64,000 bases of DNA, from NCBI RefSeq assembly GCF_030272615.1, contig NC_081409.1, forward strand, positions 911,738,340 through 911,802,339, written 5' to 3'. The position numbers and the translations under genes are program-made. The notes under the pieces were generated by a model, which searched no databases, was not told where the DNA came from, and saw only the letters and a program-made list of their open reading frames with translations. The stretch's first letter is position 1, and every line of letters begins with the position of its first letter. Source of the DNA: Cryptomeria japonica. Its lineage: Eukaryota; Streptophyta; Pinopsida; Cupressales; Cupressaceae. Below, one piece after another: positions 33,765 to 45,953 of this stretch.

Positions 33765-34844
33765 TGTTGACTCTAAATTTTATTTTAAAAACAAACAACC
33801 TTATGGAAAATTCAGTGATGGGGGACCTACTACGCGGAATTCACTGAATAACCTCGGGATTAAGAAGTCGACTCTTCCTTGGGGGTTTGGGAAAAGGGAA
33901 AAGAAGGAAACTTAAAATAAAATGATCTATACTATGGAGGCGATGCACCAAAACTTTTCATAAAAAGTATATAGCATATAAACCAGGAAACATACAGTTT
34001 TAAAGCCCATTTAACAATCTACATGCTCGAACATAACTGAAATTAAGAAACAATTAAGATTCCTTTGAAAAAACATAAAGAAACATATATCATGCATCCA
34101 CCAGATAACAAGTGCGGAAAATAGTTTAATCAGTAGAGTATTAGATAGATATCTCTAAAGTCATCAAAATACAAGAAAAAGAACAGGAAAGTCTATTTAA
34201 GCATGCAAAAAGAGGCAATCACAAAGGCCGTAGGCACAATTTTGATTAACCTTCCTCTTGGGAAACTATAACAGTTGAAAATTATCTAAAATCCTTAATT
34301 GTTTTTCCTATAAGTTCTGAACCCCTACAATAGGGAAAAAGCAAGCATAAATAGAGCCCGTGGCTTTGCTAACAACTCCAAAGTACACCAAACATGCATA
34401 ACCTCCCTTGAACAGAATAACCAAGCCGTGTCATTCCGTGAGGTCATACCCAGTAAAACGACCCCGCGGCTCTAGTTTTTCTTGTCTGCAATGATCTTCA
34501 TACCGGCCCGAACAAAAAAGATTTCGCTAACCACAGAAGAAAATGTGGCAAGCAGGGAGACCTCTTTTGAAAAACCTCTCCAAAAAGAAACGCATCCGCT
34601 AGCGCGAAGATACCAGGTGTCCTTTTCCCTATTGTGATACAAGGTGGGCCCAAAAAAGGCCCAGTCAGCAAAACCTCTCCATTCGTCATCATTGCACTAC
34701 TCCAATCCTCAAATGCAAAACATGAACTACTGGGGGAAACACCGAGATGACACTTGTCCTGTATGCCACACACTACTGGAAAGCTGAGAGGGGAAAAAGG
34801 GATACTCTGATTGAAAACTCACCCCAAAGATTTTAATGTGAACA
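33765..34844 (-). repeat. E 3' LTR
   Basis: 1,080 bp, plus-strand ends TGTTGACTCTAAA and TTTTAATGTGAACA. It matches 45954-46974 throughout, with indels such as the target near 34110-34140. No strong purine tract abuts it on the element strand (only a short AAGAAA). Confidence 0.9.
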
Positions 34845-34976
34845 TTTCTTGGCGACTAAAAGGAGAAATTCTGCCTGCGGAATACAAGAACCCAAAATTA
34901 CTGGTTCAGAGACCAGACTCAATGCTAAGATAGGATGGAGCAGGTCAGAGACCTGCTGCTATAACAACCAATCCTC
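34845..34976 (-). other. E region between accessory ORF and 3' LTR
   Basis: About 130 bp. The accessory-ORF frame stays open through most of it after the TAG at 34977-34979, so the true C-terminus may lie here. Nothing else is recognised. Confidence 0.4.
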
Positions 34977-37900
34977 CTAAGAAGGTAACTCTTGCGCATC
35001 CAGATTCTGATAGTGTTGATCCAAGCGGATGACTTCACCGAACGACAAGCCTACGGGTTCATTAGGGACCAACTTTAAAAGAGCATAGAGCTGGGCAAGG
35101 GGATGTAGAAGACGCTCTACATCCTCGGCTAAGACAGGATCATTTAGGTTCTGGATGAAAGATCTATCTTGCTATAGGTGCTCAATTGATTTGACAATTG
35201 TTCAACCCCTAATACTAAACCATCAATAGAGAAAGGGGAAGGAAAGCCTAGCGAAACAAACCTTTCTATACATTGCTTGATGTCCAAGACAATGATTTGT
35301 AATGGCTCCAATGCACCTAATATATGCATGACTATTCTATGGTGATTGATGAAAACATTCATCCTTTTGATCAGTTGCTTGTGATTGGTTATTCCTTTCT
35401 CTCTCAATTCATCATCTTGAGCTACATAGAACATTTGGATCAAGTCCTGAGCCACAGGGATCTTGGGAGCCAAGACAACCATCAAACTATTTACTAGATC
35501 TTCCGCTTCCACACAAAGGGATTGTGCTTCTCGAATTAATCTCAGCATAGGCTGAAGCGAGGGGCCATATTTCTTAATCTTCTCCCAGTGTGAAACATAC
35601 AATTCTACTAGAATTGCCGAAAAGTTTTGAGAAACCTGCACCGAGGGTGGAATGCTCAACAATTGTGAGACCTCATCACCTTTTGCAATCACTTCTTGTT
35701 GTATCTCCATGCATTTGTTTTGTTCAATAATCATTTGATTCTGTAGAGTGAGGATTCTAGCCTTTCCATCTTGCATCGTCTACTGAAGCTGCAATGTTCG
35801 GTCTTGTTCATGTCACAAAAGAGCCTCCACCTCTAGAAGGCATTTATCAGATTATCTGAGGCTAGCCTCTTTTGCTTTCAACTCTACCTCAAACATCATC
35901 TTTTCCTCAGACAATAACACCTAAGCTTCACTCAGCTACCGGATGTAATCCTCCTTCAAGTGAATCTCTTCACGCAACTGCACTTACACCTGAGTAGCAT
36001 CTCTAGCAGTCGCCTTTAATTTTTGAATCTTTGAATCCTTCCCTTGCAACTCCTTTAGAGCCATGTTTCTCGTCACCTCCTGGCCCTTCAACTGAGAGCT
36101 CACATTGTTAAAGGCTGACTGCAGCTTCCCTTTTTCCGAATTGGCTTGGGCCAATAGACTCTGTAGGTGATTGATTTCTGAGCTCCGAGCCTTATCTTCT
36201 TTTCTCTGTTGGGTTAGGGATTCTCGAAGATTGGTGTTCTCCACTTGGACCTTTTCCAGATGGTATCTCTTTTGATGAAATCCAAAGATACAACTTTTGA
36301 GGTTTCCTCCATCATTTCTACCTTGTCTGAGGTTGTAGCACTTTGAAGGCTAACGCCGATAGCATGTAATGTGTAGTCATTCGGTCTCATCTGAGACTCT
36401 AGCTTGTCAACCTTGGGAAAAAGGTTTGCAAAGAAAAGATAATCTTTCTCCTCACCAAAATGCGTCTATAGATATGGATGGGTTGGACAAGCACCTTCCT
36501 TTTCTTTTCTCTTGGTCATCTTACCAAGGCGAGCAGTCTTAGAAAAAGCAACTTGTTGCTGGAAATCATCTGGGTTGTCAATAACCTGACCTACAAAAGT
36601 TGCGCCAGGGGGGACTGCGAAGGGAAACTATGAAATAGGCCCAACGAAAGTAGTTTGGATGGGATGAGCCAGGGCCAATGGGGAAAATAATGGGACGAAG
36701 GGGGGAGCTCCCAACCAAAAAGGGCTTATGGACGCTATTCCCATGACTAGAGGAGGAGACTCTCCAAAACCCAACCTACACGACACAAAGGTTGCTTCAG
36801 ACATCTGCATGGGAAGAGTTGTGGGGATAAAAGAAGAGGTCGAGAAAGGAGTTGAGGCCTATGGGAATACATCTTGGGGTTCAATCGGTGTCCCAATAGG
36901 GGCCAACGTGAGGACAGGAGGAACTTGAGCTTGAATTGTGGCGATGGGGACAAGAGAAGAAACAACCTGAGCAAGAGACAAGGATAAAGGAGGATGTACT
37001 TGAGTCGTGGAAGGCACCGACCTCTGAAGATTTGAGGACGTCTCTGGGATTTGAGAAGGTGGGCTCCTCCTTGCTGCACTAGGATGTTGCCTTTTCTTTG
37101 GAGGGGATTCATGCAATTGCTTCTCGAACTGCCTTTTACTTGCCTGGGAACGGGGCTTGCGAGAAGGATTGTCTAAGGGAAGGAGAATTTGAGGCTCTGG
37201 ATCTTGCCCTTCAACACTTATAACCTCTACCCTCTACTACGGGGCAACCTCAGGGGATGAGTCCCCGTGTGAGGAGTTGTCACCTGTCTCATCATCGGAT
37301 TTATTGAACTGACACAAGTCCTGCTCAAACCACTCGTCCAAAGGAGCATTTCCAAAGTTAGCTCTAGGCTGACTCACCTCTTGCCGGTAGACCCATAAGT
37401 CTTCCCTCTTTTTCTTGGGCTTGACTAAAGTTTTCATACTTTCTAGCATCTCCCAGGGAATAGGCTTTGTGGGATTGAATCTTTGTAGGGGAAAATAAAA
37501 ACTCAAACATGGGGGGCGTCTTAAAATAGGAAAATCATCAGGACCCACATACACACTCGGGTCGTCAACCCGTGGGTTTGTACGCTTCTCCCATGAGTTC
37601 TACGGCTCATGCTTTACGAAATTCTTTCTCTTGCTGAGGAAGCCATTAGGGTCATAGCTTCAGGAGTCATCAATAACTACCAGACTAAGTTGAGCCATCT
37701 TAGATGTCAGGACCTCCTCCGCAATGTTCCTCCGTACTAGAGTGATTGGGCTAATAGCCTTGTGATCTTCAGTAATGAAGGTATCATGCTTACCTGCTCC
37801 AATAACCCTTTCAATTCTCACCAACTACTACATGATTTTGAGAGCAAGGGTTTGCTCGGTAACATAGGTAGAAAAATAGAATGGCTCTTTAGAAAACCCA

Positions 37901-38672
37901 TGCACTCAGATGAAGGAAAAATTGTGGCCATAGTGATTGAGAAGTCAAAATGAAAAGGTTCGCTTTGTTGCTTGCACTTAAAGAGAAATTCCATCATTGC
38001 AGCTATAATATCCCAGTCATTATCATAATTGCACAACCAGGCAAGAGTAGAAGAAATGTCCTTGAGATCTTCTTGCCTCAGGTTGCTATATGATAGGGGA
38101 AATTTTGGAAGTCCATAAGACAGACTCTGATTGAGCGTGCTTTGACAGAAGTTCAATGTGTCTCTCGTAGTGCCCCAAAATTCCTCCATTGAACTTTCTG
38201 AGAAAAACTTCGTCCCTTCAAAAATAGGGTAGAACATCAAATCTCTAACAACCTCTGGAGATATCACCACCTTCAAGAGGAAGTTGTTGATAGAACAGGT
38301 GGTGGGGTTAGAAACATCGGTGCAAGCTGCTATGAGCTCAGGGCAATATGGGAGTATGGGAACCACAAATTGGGGGGCGCTACTATTCCAGGAACAAACT
38401 CCCATAGATTGAGGCTTTGTTCTATGATTGAGCATTCTGTTGCATGCGGCCTCTCTAAGGCTTTTAGGCTGCTTGTGAACCTCGAGCTTGAAAACATTTT
38501 CCATGGAGTCCAAAGCAGCGGAGGCATTTTGAGTGGTTGATTTGGTCTTGATCTTCGTCCTCAGATACTCTGCCCTTAGGGGAATGGCATGTGAAGAATA
38601 TGTGAGTTCCTTGAAGACATCCACCTAGAATCCTCCATGGGTGGAGCTTGAGGGTGTTGCTATGACCTCCAT
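34977..38672 (-). pseudogene. E accessory ORF: long protein with coiled coil and helical C-terminal domain
   Basis: Starts at ATG 38672 (MEVIATPSSSTHGGF). TAG after 14 codons fits CAG. A globular part runs 38624-37818, followed by a frameshift near 37810. A second conserved block is at 37590-37240 (YVGPDDFPILRRPP), then a Pro/Ser-rich linker (37200-36600). A heptad-rich coiled coil follows (36244-35984 and 35776-35640), then a helical domain (35640-35144, PVAQDLIQMF, NHKQLIKRMNVF) that lines up with the C-terminus of the D ORF. TAGs at about 36860 and 36627 fit CAG. No enzyme motif. Function unknown; an accessory ORF of a Tat-like element. Confidence 0.65.
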
Positions 38673-39314
38673 TATAGGCTGTGATTTTTCTTTCTATCAA
38701 ACTTTTTGACAATCTAAGAGGGAAAAGCACTTAGGTTATGAAAAGATGATGAAATGAAGAAGAGGGAGTAACCTCACTCTTTAAATGCACTGCGCGCCTA
38801 GATTTTTGCAAAAGTGAATGCTTAATGGAAAGCGCCCACCTACATGTGTGCTAGCTCATTTTGCAGCTGCAATAAACTCCCGAGGAGGACAAGCACCACC
38901 ATTCCCACTTCCCAAGAAAGTATTTAGTTAACCTGTCATTACTTGAATCCGCTTGAGGGAAAAGGCATGTCCATACATATCTTTTCTTTAATCGATAGAA
39001 TCGGCAGGTCGTGAAGTTTGTGCAAGTTGAGATAGTTCTGCGGAGGCTGAGTTTTAAACGTGATGTACGTGTAAATACATGTGACATCTGCTTACATAGG
39101 CTCCTTCCTCAAGGTACCTGGCAGGACATTTCCAACTCTGAATCTAGGCTCATTCTCTTGATGTGAATAAATGGAAAAATGACAGGAGCATTAGAGTTTG
39201 GGAAGGTTGGTGTCTCAAGCATTCGTCATCTTGAGTGGCAATTTTTCTATAAATGTGTCTTTTTAGACATTCCTTTTGTACAATGAAAGCTTCAACAACG
39301 GAGTTTCTACAACC
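38673..39314. other. E spacer between the sense and antisense accessory ORFs
   Basis: About 640 bp with no supported ORF. On the element strand, 38739-38713 reads CCTAAGTGCTTTTCCCTCTTAG, a branch-point-like CTAAG, pyrimidine tract and AG just upstream of the sense accessory ORF, a possible splice acceptor. Confidence 0.4.
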
Positions 39315-40009
39315 ATGGATACTCTAGCTAGGCTTGTTAGCAGTAAAGTGCAAGTTGCTTTCTTAGGGAATATCTCCGATTGAAGATTACAGTTGATGAC
39401 ATGGAGGAAAAATCCTCTGATGATTGCTGCCATTAAGTGGCTGCTCGAAGAGGACTTCATTGATAATGTGGACCGGTACCAGGTGAACACAGACATCTGC
39501 TCACACTTATAGCTTCACTACTGGATTGTGATCAGGTTGGGCTTCTAGCTTCGTAGCTAACTAGGGCTCTCTTTTCCCGATACTACTTGGGCAGACTAGA
39601 GGATGTGATTGCATATCATGTCCCTTTTCGAGGGCTCTCACTGCCATTTGAATTGGAAAGGTTTATCACTCACAATGAGGAATTAGCTTGGCATCCACTC
39701 GTCAGTGGGCTGAAAACAATGACATTGTCTTCCCATCGATATCACATTGAGCTTGCTGCAGAATTACTTATGGGTGTCAATCTGATAGTCCTTGTCCCTG
39801 AAGATACTGAATGGTATACTAGATTTAGTGACTATATCTTCCCTCGGATTCTGACACCACATAAATGGCCAAAATTGGTTGTTGTTTTCCTGTTTGGGGA
39901 GCCTGGAAGCGATTCCGACCATGAGTGGTCAGAAGGAGGGTACTCTTCTGATGATGGTGAGGATTTAGACTTCTTGATGAATGAAGATGAGGATGCAGAA
40001 GACCAATGA
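39315..40009 (+). pseudogene. E antisense ORF with acidic C-terminus
   Basis: Lies on the strand opposite to E gag-pol, between integrase and the sense accessory ORF. ATG 39315 opens MDTLARLVSS and continues as RKNPLMIAAIKWLLEEDF. A frameshift near 39500 leads to the 39587-40006 frame, which ends in an Asp/Glu-rich tail (DSDHEWSEGGYSSDDGEDLD). TAG 39554 fits CAG. Codon-level coherence over about 230 residues argues for a real former gene. Antisense ORFs at this place are known from some plant Tat elements; I do not recognise this family. Confidence 0.55.
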
Positions 40010-40314
40010 ACCAACGATGACTTGCCTTTTTTGACTTTTGCTTTATTGTTTTGTAAAAAGGAGGGGTGAAGAGCCTGCCCTAATTGTAACAAAAATACAA
40101 AAATGCTTAATATAACAAACCTTCTTTTTCTTTGCTCAACTTTGGCATTCTTTGTAATTTATTTTACTTTGGCACTAGCTTGGGGAATAAATGAAATAAA
40201 TTAGGCACTCAAAATAACTATTCACAATATATACACTAAACGAAAAGAGAGAGCTTAGTGAAACGGCTTGAGGTGGAAACCATTAACCGAAATCCAGAGG
40301 GGGTCTCCATTCAT

Positions 40315-41490
40315 TTATTCAAGTTTGAATGCATTGAAACCTTTGTAATTTAGAATGTAGAAAGGCCCTTCCCATAGGCAATCGAACTTGGCATGCTGGT
40401 TGGGCTTCGCCGCCCTTTCATTGTACTTTAGCACAAGGTCCCTGGGGCTGAAAACCGGATTGGAGCTCTTTTTACCATCAAACCACCTTTTGATGGTTTC
40501 CTGCCTATCTTGGAGAACCACAAAGGCTGTCTCTCATGCCTCTTCTAGCTCCATAATCTCCGCTAATCTTACAACCATAGGGTCATTCTCCTCCACCTCC
40601 ATGGACTTCAGTAGTTGCAAGGCTAGGATCTCTAGAGACATGGGAAAAAGTGCATCTTTTCCATATACGAGCTTATATGGGGAGTTTTTTAGGATTTGTT
40701 TAGGTGTTATGCGGTCTACCCATAATGCGCTTTTCAAATGATGGTGCCACTCCCTCTTATATTCAGAACCTATCCTTTTAATAAGTTTGATCAAGTTCTT
40801 GTTAGTGGACTCAACAAGTCCATTCCCCTGAGGATAGTAATTAGAAGAGGTTTTAAGATAGATACCTCTGTCGAGGACAAATTGGGTAATTCATGAGCTA
40901 GTGAATGCGCGTGCATTGTCTGATATGATGGTTTTGGGAGAACCGTATTGGCATGCCAAGTCTTATAGGAAAGCCAACACTTCACTTTCTGATGAGTTCT
41001 TCAAAGGAACGACTTCAAACCATCTGGTGATATAGTCGGTGGCGGTTAGGATCCACTTGTGTTCGGTTGAACTGGGGGGACTGATCATTCTGATGAAATT
41101 GAGACCCCACTGGGCGAAAGGCTCTTCTACTAATACATGCCTGATGGGCATTGCAACTCTTTTGCTTCCGCCAGTATAATACTGGCACTCCTTGCATTCC
41201 CTTATGAAATTGTGCGTGTCCTTGAACATAGAAGGCCAAAAATATCTGGCTTGGGTAATTTTAATAGCAGTTGTAGGCACGAAGAGATGGCCTCATGAGG
41301 AGCCATAGTGGAATTCATGTAGGATTTTATCCACTTGGCTCCGACCTACACAATGGAGTAGGATTCCATCAAAATTCCTCTTGAAGAGTACTCTGTCTAT
41401 CAAACGAAAACCGTTGTTTTGGAGTCTATAAATTATTCTCTCTTTGGGAGGGAGATCCTCGGGAAAAATCCTGGTCTTCATGAATTGCTT
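40315..41490 (-). pseudogene. pol: E integrase
   Basis: N-terminal HHCC zinc motif (HEFHYGSS...CKECQ, 41320-41185), then the core. The first catalytic Asp is replaced by Asn in WGLNFIRMI (about 41105), where WGLDF is usual. SDNARAF keeps the second Asp (about 40915) and NGLVESTNK keeps Glu (about 40810). The C-terminal domain runs to about 40315 (FSPRDLVLKYNERA, LWEGPFYI). Stops near 40962, 40886 and 40534 fit Gln or Arg decay. Confidence 0.83.
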
Positions 41491-41511
41491 CTTGGCCTCG
41501 ATCCAGCAAGC

Positions 41512-42650
41512 TTATGGAGCATCAGGTGAAAACATAACAACCTCTTCTGCAACTATTTCATCTTCACAGGGTTCACATCCCTGAACTGTATATTCGCAAA
41601 TGCCCCTCCTGTGAATGAGTTTTGTTGGCTTAACGTCGACATCATATTCCAGGATCTTAGTGATCCAATTTTCCCTTTTTTCAGTGATGTCACCCTCCAT
41701 AATATATTCCCGGATCGCAGGATGAGCTACGTACATAGTAGTTTTATTACAGGTGATGAAATGCCTGAATTTCTTTAGTCCTTTTATTGCGGCTAAGGCC
41801 TGTTTTTCAACAAATTTGTATTTGGCCGCATACTCTTTGAGGGTCTTTGAATGGAAAGCTATGGGATGTTCACCCCCCTTTTCGGTGTCTGTCTGGGTTA
41901 GGACCATGGCAATGCTATACTGGCCAGAGAAGACATACATTATGAAGTCCTTTGACATATCTGGGTTAGACAATACGAGGGTTGAACAGATAGCATCTTT
42001 GATTCCATCAAAAGATCTTTCGGCTTCAGGAATCCATTTGAAATGTATATCCTTTTTTAGTATTAGGGTGGTGGGTATTATAATTCCGACAAAGTCTGAA
42101 ATGAAACGACTAACAAAGTTGACTTTACCTAAAAAAGACTAGACTCCTTTTTTGTTGACCAAAAGGGGGAGGTCTTTTATGGCTTTGACTCTGTCTGGGT
42201 CAATTGAAACACCTTCTTTTCATACTATATGCCCAAGTAACTTGCCTTGAGGGACACCGAAGATGCACTTCTTTGGGTTCAGGGAAATCCCAAATTCAAG
42301 GCATTCTTTGAGAGATGCTTGATTCAGATTTCAGAAATCTACACAGAGTCAGATGTCTCCATTCTTTTTCCTTATGGGCACTAGATTTGATACCCATGTG
42401 CTATGTTTTATGGGGTAAACGATCCTTGATTCAATCAGCTTCTTTAGCTCCTGAGCCATGAGGGACTCGATTTTTGGGTTGACAGGCCTTTTCTTCTGTC
42501 GAACCATCTTAGCTCTTTCTACGAGCTCAATGGTATGCTAGATGATTCTAGGATCGTATCCTTTTATATCATCATAAGACCAAGCCAAGATGCCTACATA
42601 TTCATCACAATATTGGGCCAATCTCTTTCGGTCTTCCGGAGAAACACCTT
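41512..42650 (-). pseudogene. pol: E RT (core deleted) and Gypsy RNase H
   Basis: The RT begins with RPVNPKIESLMAQELKKLI (about 42490-42430), followed by THVSNLVPI-like and LCVDF (about 42345). It then jumps at about 42310 from NQASLK to ECLEFGISLNPKKCIFGV. The roughly 130 residues between, including the YxDD catalytic block, are missing, and the frame is kept. The RT thumb/connection (WIPEAERSFDGIKDAI) and RNase H (FIMYVFSGQYSIAMVLTQ, 41960-41900; HFITCNKTTMYV) follow. E therefore could not copy itself. Confidence 0.8.
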
Positions 42651-42653
42651 TTC

Positions 42654-42998
42654 CTACCTTGATAACTCTGCAATTCCTACCAACATTTCGGCATAATCCT
42701 CTTTGTTGGTTGTGAGCTTCCGCTTATCATTTTTAGTGTCATCATGGTCAAACAGGCTCTCTAGAGTGATCAAACCATTAGGAAGCTTGTTGGATTTCAG
42801 CTGGATGATTTGATCTCCGTAGGCTTCCTTCACTTTAGGTTGCAGCTGATCTACAAATCCTCCTGAGTTTTGGATGAATAAAGCGATCTTCTCATTTCTC
42901 TCAAAAACTTTCCAGTGAGTATCATTATCAGGAATAGTCGAACAGACGACTACACAGACCACTTGAGAGTCGGTGAGCAATTCTATGGCAGGGTCAAA
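42654..42998 (-). pseudogene. E linker between second RNase H and RT
   Basis: Open frame of 108 codons (DTHWKVFERNEKIALFI, QLKSNKLPNGLITLESLF) joining the archaeal-type RNase H to RT. The FDHDD...KLT segment is typical of the polyprotein stretch preceding RT in plant Gypsy elements. No separate function recognised. Confidence 0.6.
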
Positions 42999-44378
42999 TT
43001 ATGATCCGATCATGGCCGTCTGGTCAACAACAACATTTAATTTTTGGGGGATGCTTACAATATTAAAAGCATCAAAAATCTCTATTAGATCCCACATTAT
43101 GGCATGATAGGATCTCATACGGACGTGTTTGGCACTGGATATCCCTCGAACTTGATGGACAACCAGCTCAAAGTTGCCCAGGACCTTCAATTTTTTAATG
43201 CCCATCCTTTCTGCCAGGCTCAGACCTTGGTTCAGTCCCTCGTACTCTGCTTCATTGTTAGAACATGCAAATTGTAACTGGAAAGGCTTTAAGATTTGTT
43301 CACCTGAGGGAGGTATGAGACAAATTCTGGCTCTAGAGCCCATTCTGTATTTTGCACCATCGAAGTGCAGGGTCCACAATGTTGAAGATAACTGCTCTTC
43401 AGAAAATGGTTCTTTAGTAAGCTTTGGGATGATCTGGTTTTCATAAAAAATGCAATAGGTACCTAGGCTCGTGGCGTGGTAGATAGAAAAAGGATCAGAA
43501 TCTATGAATTCATTCAAGAAAACTTCTTGCTCGAGTGGAATATCCCCGGTCACTTCTTCATCTTCTAAGAGCTCTACCACTATTCTTTCCTTGTTTGATA
43601 TAGAAGTGTGAGTAGGCTCAGAATTAATCATGGCTTGGTTAGCTACATCCTCAACATAGAGGGGCTCTGAGAGGATTTTTATCTTGGCGCCGTGCTTGGT
43701 GCGGAGAATGAGATGGGACCAGTCTAAGAACAGATAGCCTCCTATTTTAGCAGTGAAGTCTCGAGAAAGATAGAGCCCAAAAACATGAGGGATGTCGATG
43801 ACCACTACTTCTTGAGACACCATAACACTAGGACATGCGAATAAGGTTAGAGGAAGGATTTTAATAAGACCTACGATCTGGACCCTGTTCCCGTCAAGAT
43901 GCATAACCTCCTTATTCAAAGGTTCATACATGATGTTCAACACCACGACAATTTGCTTAGGCTTGACGGTGGTGCTAGCTCTAGAATCTATTATGGAATT
44001 ATGTAATAGTTTATCTCCAACTATAAGGGTAAGGTAAAATGGGTTTGGCTTAGGCTTACCTTCTAGTGGAACTGTAGGGGGTGGGACCTGATTAGTCAAC
44101 ACAGCCGGAGAGTGTGACTTGCCTGCTGCGGGTTGGAAACCCATTTCATTGATCCATGGAGACCTGCAAGCGCTCTCACTTGCATATTTTTCTCCATTAG
44201 ATAGGGCCTCTTTCAACCGGTTCTTTTGCTCAAGAATACTCAAGAGGTCCCACAGTGAGACACGAGCCAAAGCTTTCTTCAGTTGTTCCATCATATCTAC
44301 TATTTGAGGTGTGGGAATCTTCGGCTTCTTCAGCTTATAGGGGAAGAACTCTTTCCTCGGATAGGCAGAGCTGATCAC
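42999..44378 (-). pseudogene. pol: E protease followed by archaeal-type RNase H
   Basis: A 459-codon open frame. The protease lies at about 44030-43700: VGDKLLHNSIIDSRASTTV carries DSR where DSG is expected (Gly to Arg), then the DIPHVFGLYLSRDF region. An acidic linker follows. At about 43375-43140 lies an RNase HI-like domain: LHFDGAKYRMGSRARI, SNNEAEYEGLNQGL, VLGNFELVVHQVRG, with Asn replacing the usual Asp of the GDS motif. In plant Tat elements this domain normally sits after the RT-RNase H; here it precedes RT. Upstream, the same frame connects toward gag. Confidence 0.82.
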
Positions 44379-44579
44379 TGGTCATTTAGGAGATTCACCT
44401 ACAAGTTTTTCTCTTGAAATATTAGTTTTCTCCCCGGTGAAATGCCTTTTGGAGTAGAGGTTATAATCTGACTGCACGAAGGGGGCTCCCTCCTTTGAAG
44501 TGGATGCGTTGTTGGTGAGCACGACATCCTTGTCCTCCATCCACGAGAAAAGTGCATGGTCTAGGGAAATCTCTGTCCT

Positions 44580-45771
44580 TTACTGCAACGACATACCTTG
44601 CATTTGAGCAAAAAAAGCCACATTATCCATACCTGGAGATGTATACATAGACTCATCCAGAGTCATGCCTAGACTTCTTTGTTCTGTGACCTTCTGCTGC
44701 AAGTTTCCTCTTGGGAAATTCCTCGGAGCATGAGCATTGTTACATGGAAAGCACCAGGAATTGGTATCATCTGCAAGGTTATTTTGACCCACTGTCAGCT
44801 CCTTACCAGTGGTTGGATAGACAGTTTGCAATGGATTCGGGACCGGGACTATTTGGCCATTTGGCTGGGAAGGTTTGTCAGTACGATGATTTTTATGTTG
44901 GTTATGTTGGTATGGAGGTCGATTGCCTTGGAACCTCTACTAGAAAGGAGGTTTGGCAGGTGAGACTTGGCCTCTCTTTAGATTGACAATCTCATTGGAG
45001 AAGGATCTTAGGAGATTCTTCATATCACTGACCTCGACAGCCAAAGAGGATGGCGGGGGAGCGGGATATGATTATATAGACTATAGAGTAGATGTACTGG
45101 GAGCGACTTCTTCTAAGACTTGAGGAGATATCTCAAGAAAAACTAGCATGATAGGGCGGGGAGCTAGCTTCCTGACATCAATTAGGTTTGTTTTTCGGCT
45201 TGGACTACTATGTTGAATGCTTGTGGGAGCGTATTGCCTCCTAGGGACTAAATCATCACTGATATGTCAGAATTGAAATCTTTTATGTAGAATACGAAAT
45301 CCATGTCCGTCGGGGGGCAAGCAAACAAAGGTATCCTCTGCTAGGTCCACTGAAACCTTAGATTAAAATTAGTTAGTGCTTCCTGAGGGGCCCTCTTTAT
45401 TATGATCAATTGGTGCATCAAAGAAGATCTTTCAGCCTCATTGGAGAACCTCTGAAAAAATGGTCTCCCAACTGATCCCAATCTCCTATTGTGTTAGGGC
45501 CCAACAATCTGAACCAATCCAAAGCTCTTCCTTTGAAAGAATCTACGAGCAATCTTAAGGCCACATTTTGTTCGGTAATTCCATGGATAGTGCAGATAGT
45601 GTCTACATCTTGTAAATGTTCCGCAGGAGTTTTATGACATTCTCTAGTGAACTTGGGCACAGGTTTTAGCGCAACTGCAGGTATAGCTCCCCATATGATG
45701 GGTGGAGTTGGGGGAATGAGAGGGCTCTCATTATCCTAGGTCACAAAATTTTGGGGGGGAATGTGTGCCAT
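44580..45771 (-). pseudogene. gag: E Gag
   Basis: Starts at ATG 45771 (MAHIPPQNFVT). The Gag capsid region includes KFTRECHKTPAEHLQDVD and FKGRALDWFRLL (45660-45440), a standard retrotransposon Gag motif. A frameshift near 45450 carries on into EAERSSLMHQLIIIKRAP. A degenerate zinc knuckle (CFPCNNAHAPRNF, about 44750, last Cys lost) is near the C-terminus (44831-44580). The leader before gag is short, under 200 bp. Confidence 0.8.
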
Positions 45772-45925
45772 TGCTTCACAGGTGACTACAGGGAAAGTGG
45801 GAAAGCTTTGTGAGGATGCAGCTGAATGAACGGTCACTGGAGGTGGTAAGAGAAGGTGATGATTTAAAGCAATCTGGAAGGCCTATGACTCATAAACTAG
45901 CTCAGAGTTATATTTTAACTTGAGG

Positions 45926-45942
45926 TCCCACCGGGCATGCCA
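45926..45942 (-). promoter_or_regulatory. E primer binding site
   Basis: On the element strand TGGCATGCCCGGTGGGA begins 12 bases after the 5' LTR. The string resembles the TGGCACGCCCGGTGGGAC site seen just inside many plant Gypsy elements. It fixes E orientation as minus. Which tRNA it pairs with was not established. Confidence 0.6.
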
Positions 45943-45953
45943 TAAAAAAGAAC

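Noticed and set aside
34349-34362. Plus-strand TATA-like CATAAATAGAGCCC in the E LTRs, suggesting E is on the plus strand
   Set aside because: Gag-pol order and the primer site next to 45954 both place E on the minus strand; the match to the TATA region of C may be chance or shared ancestry of a small motif.
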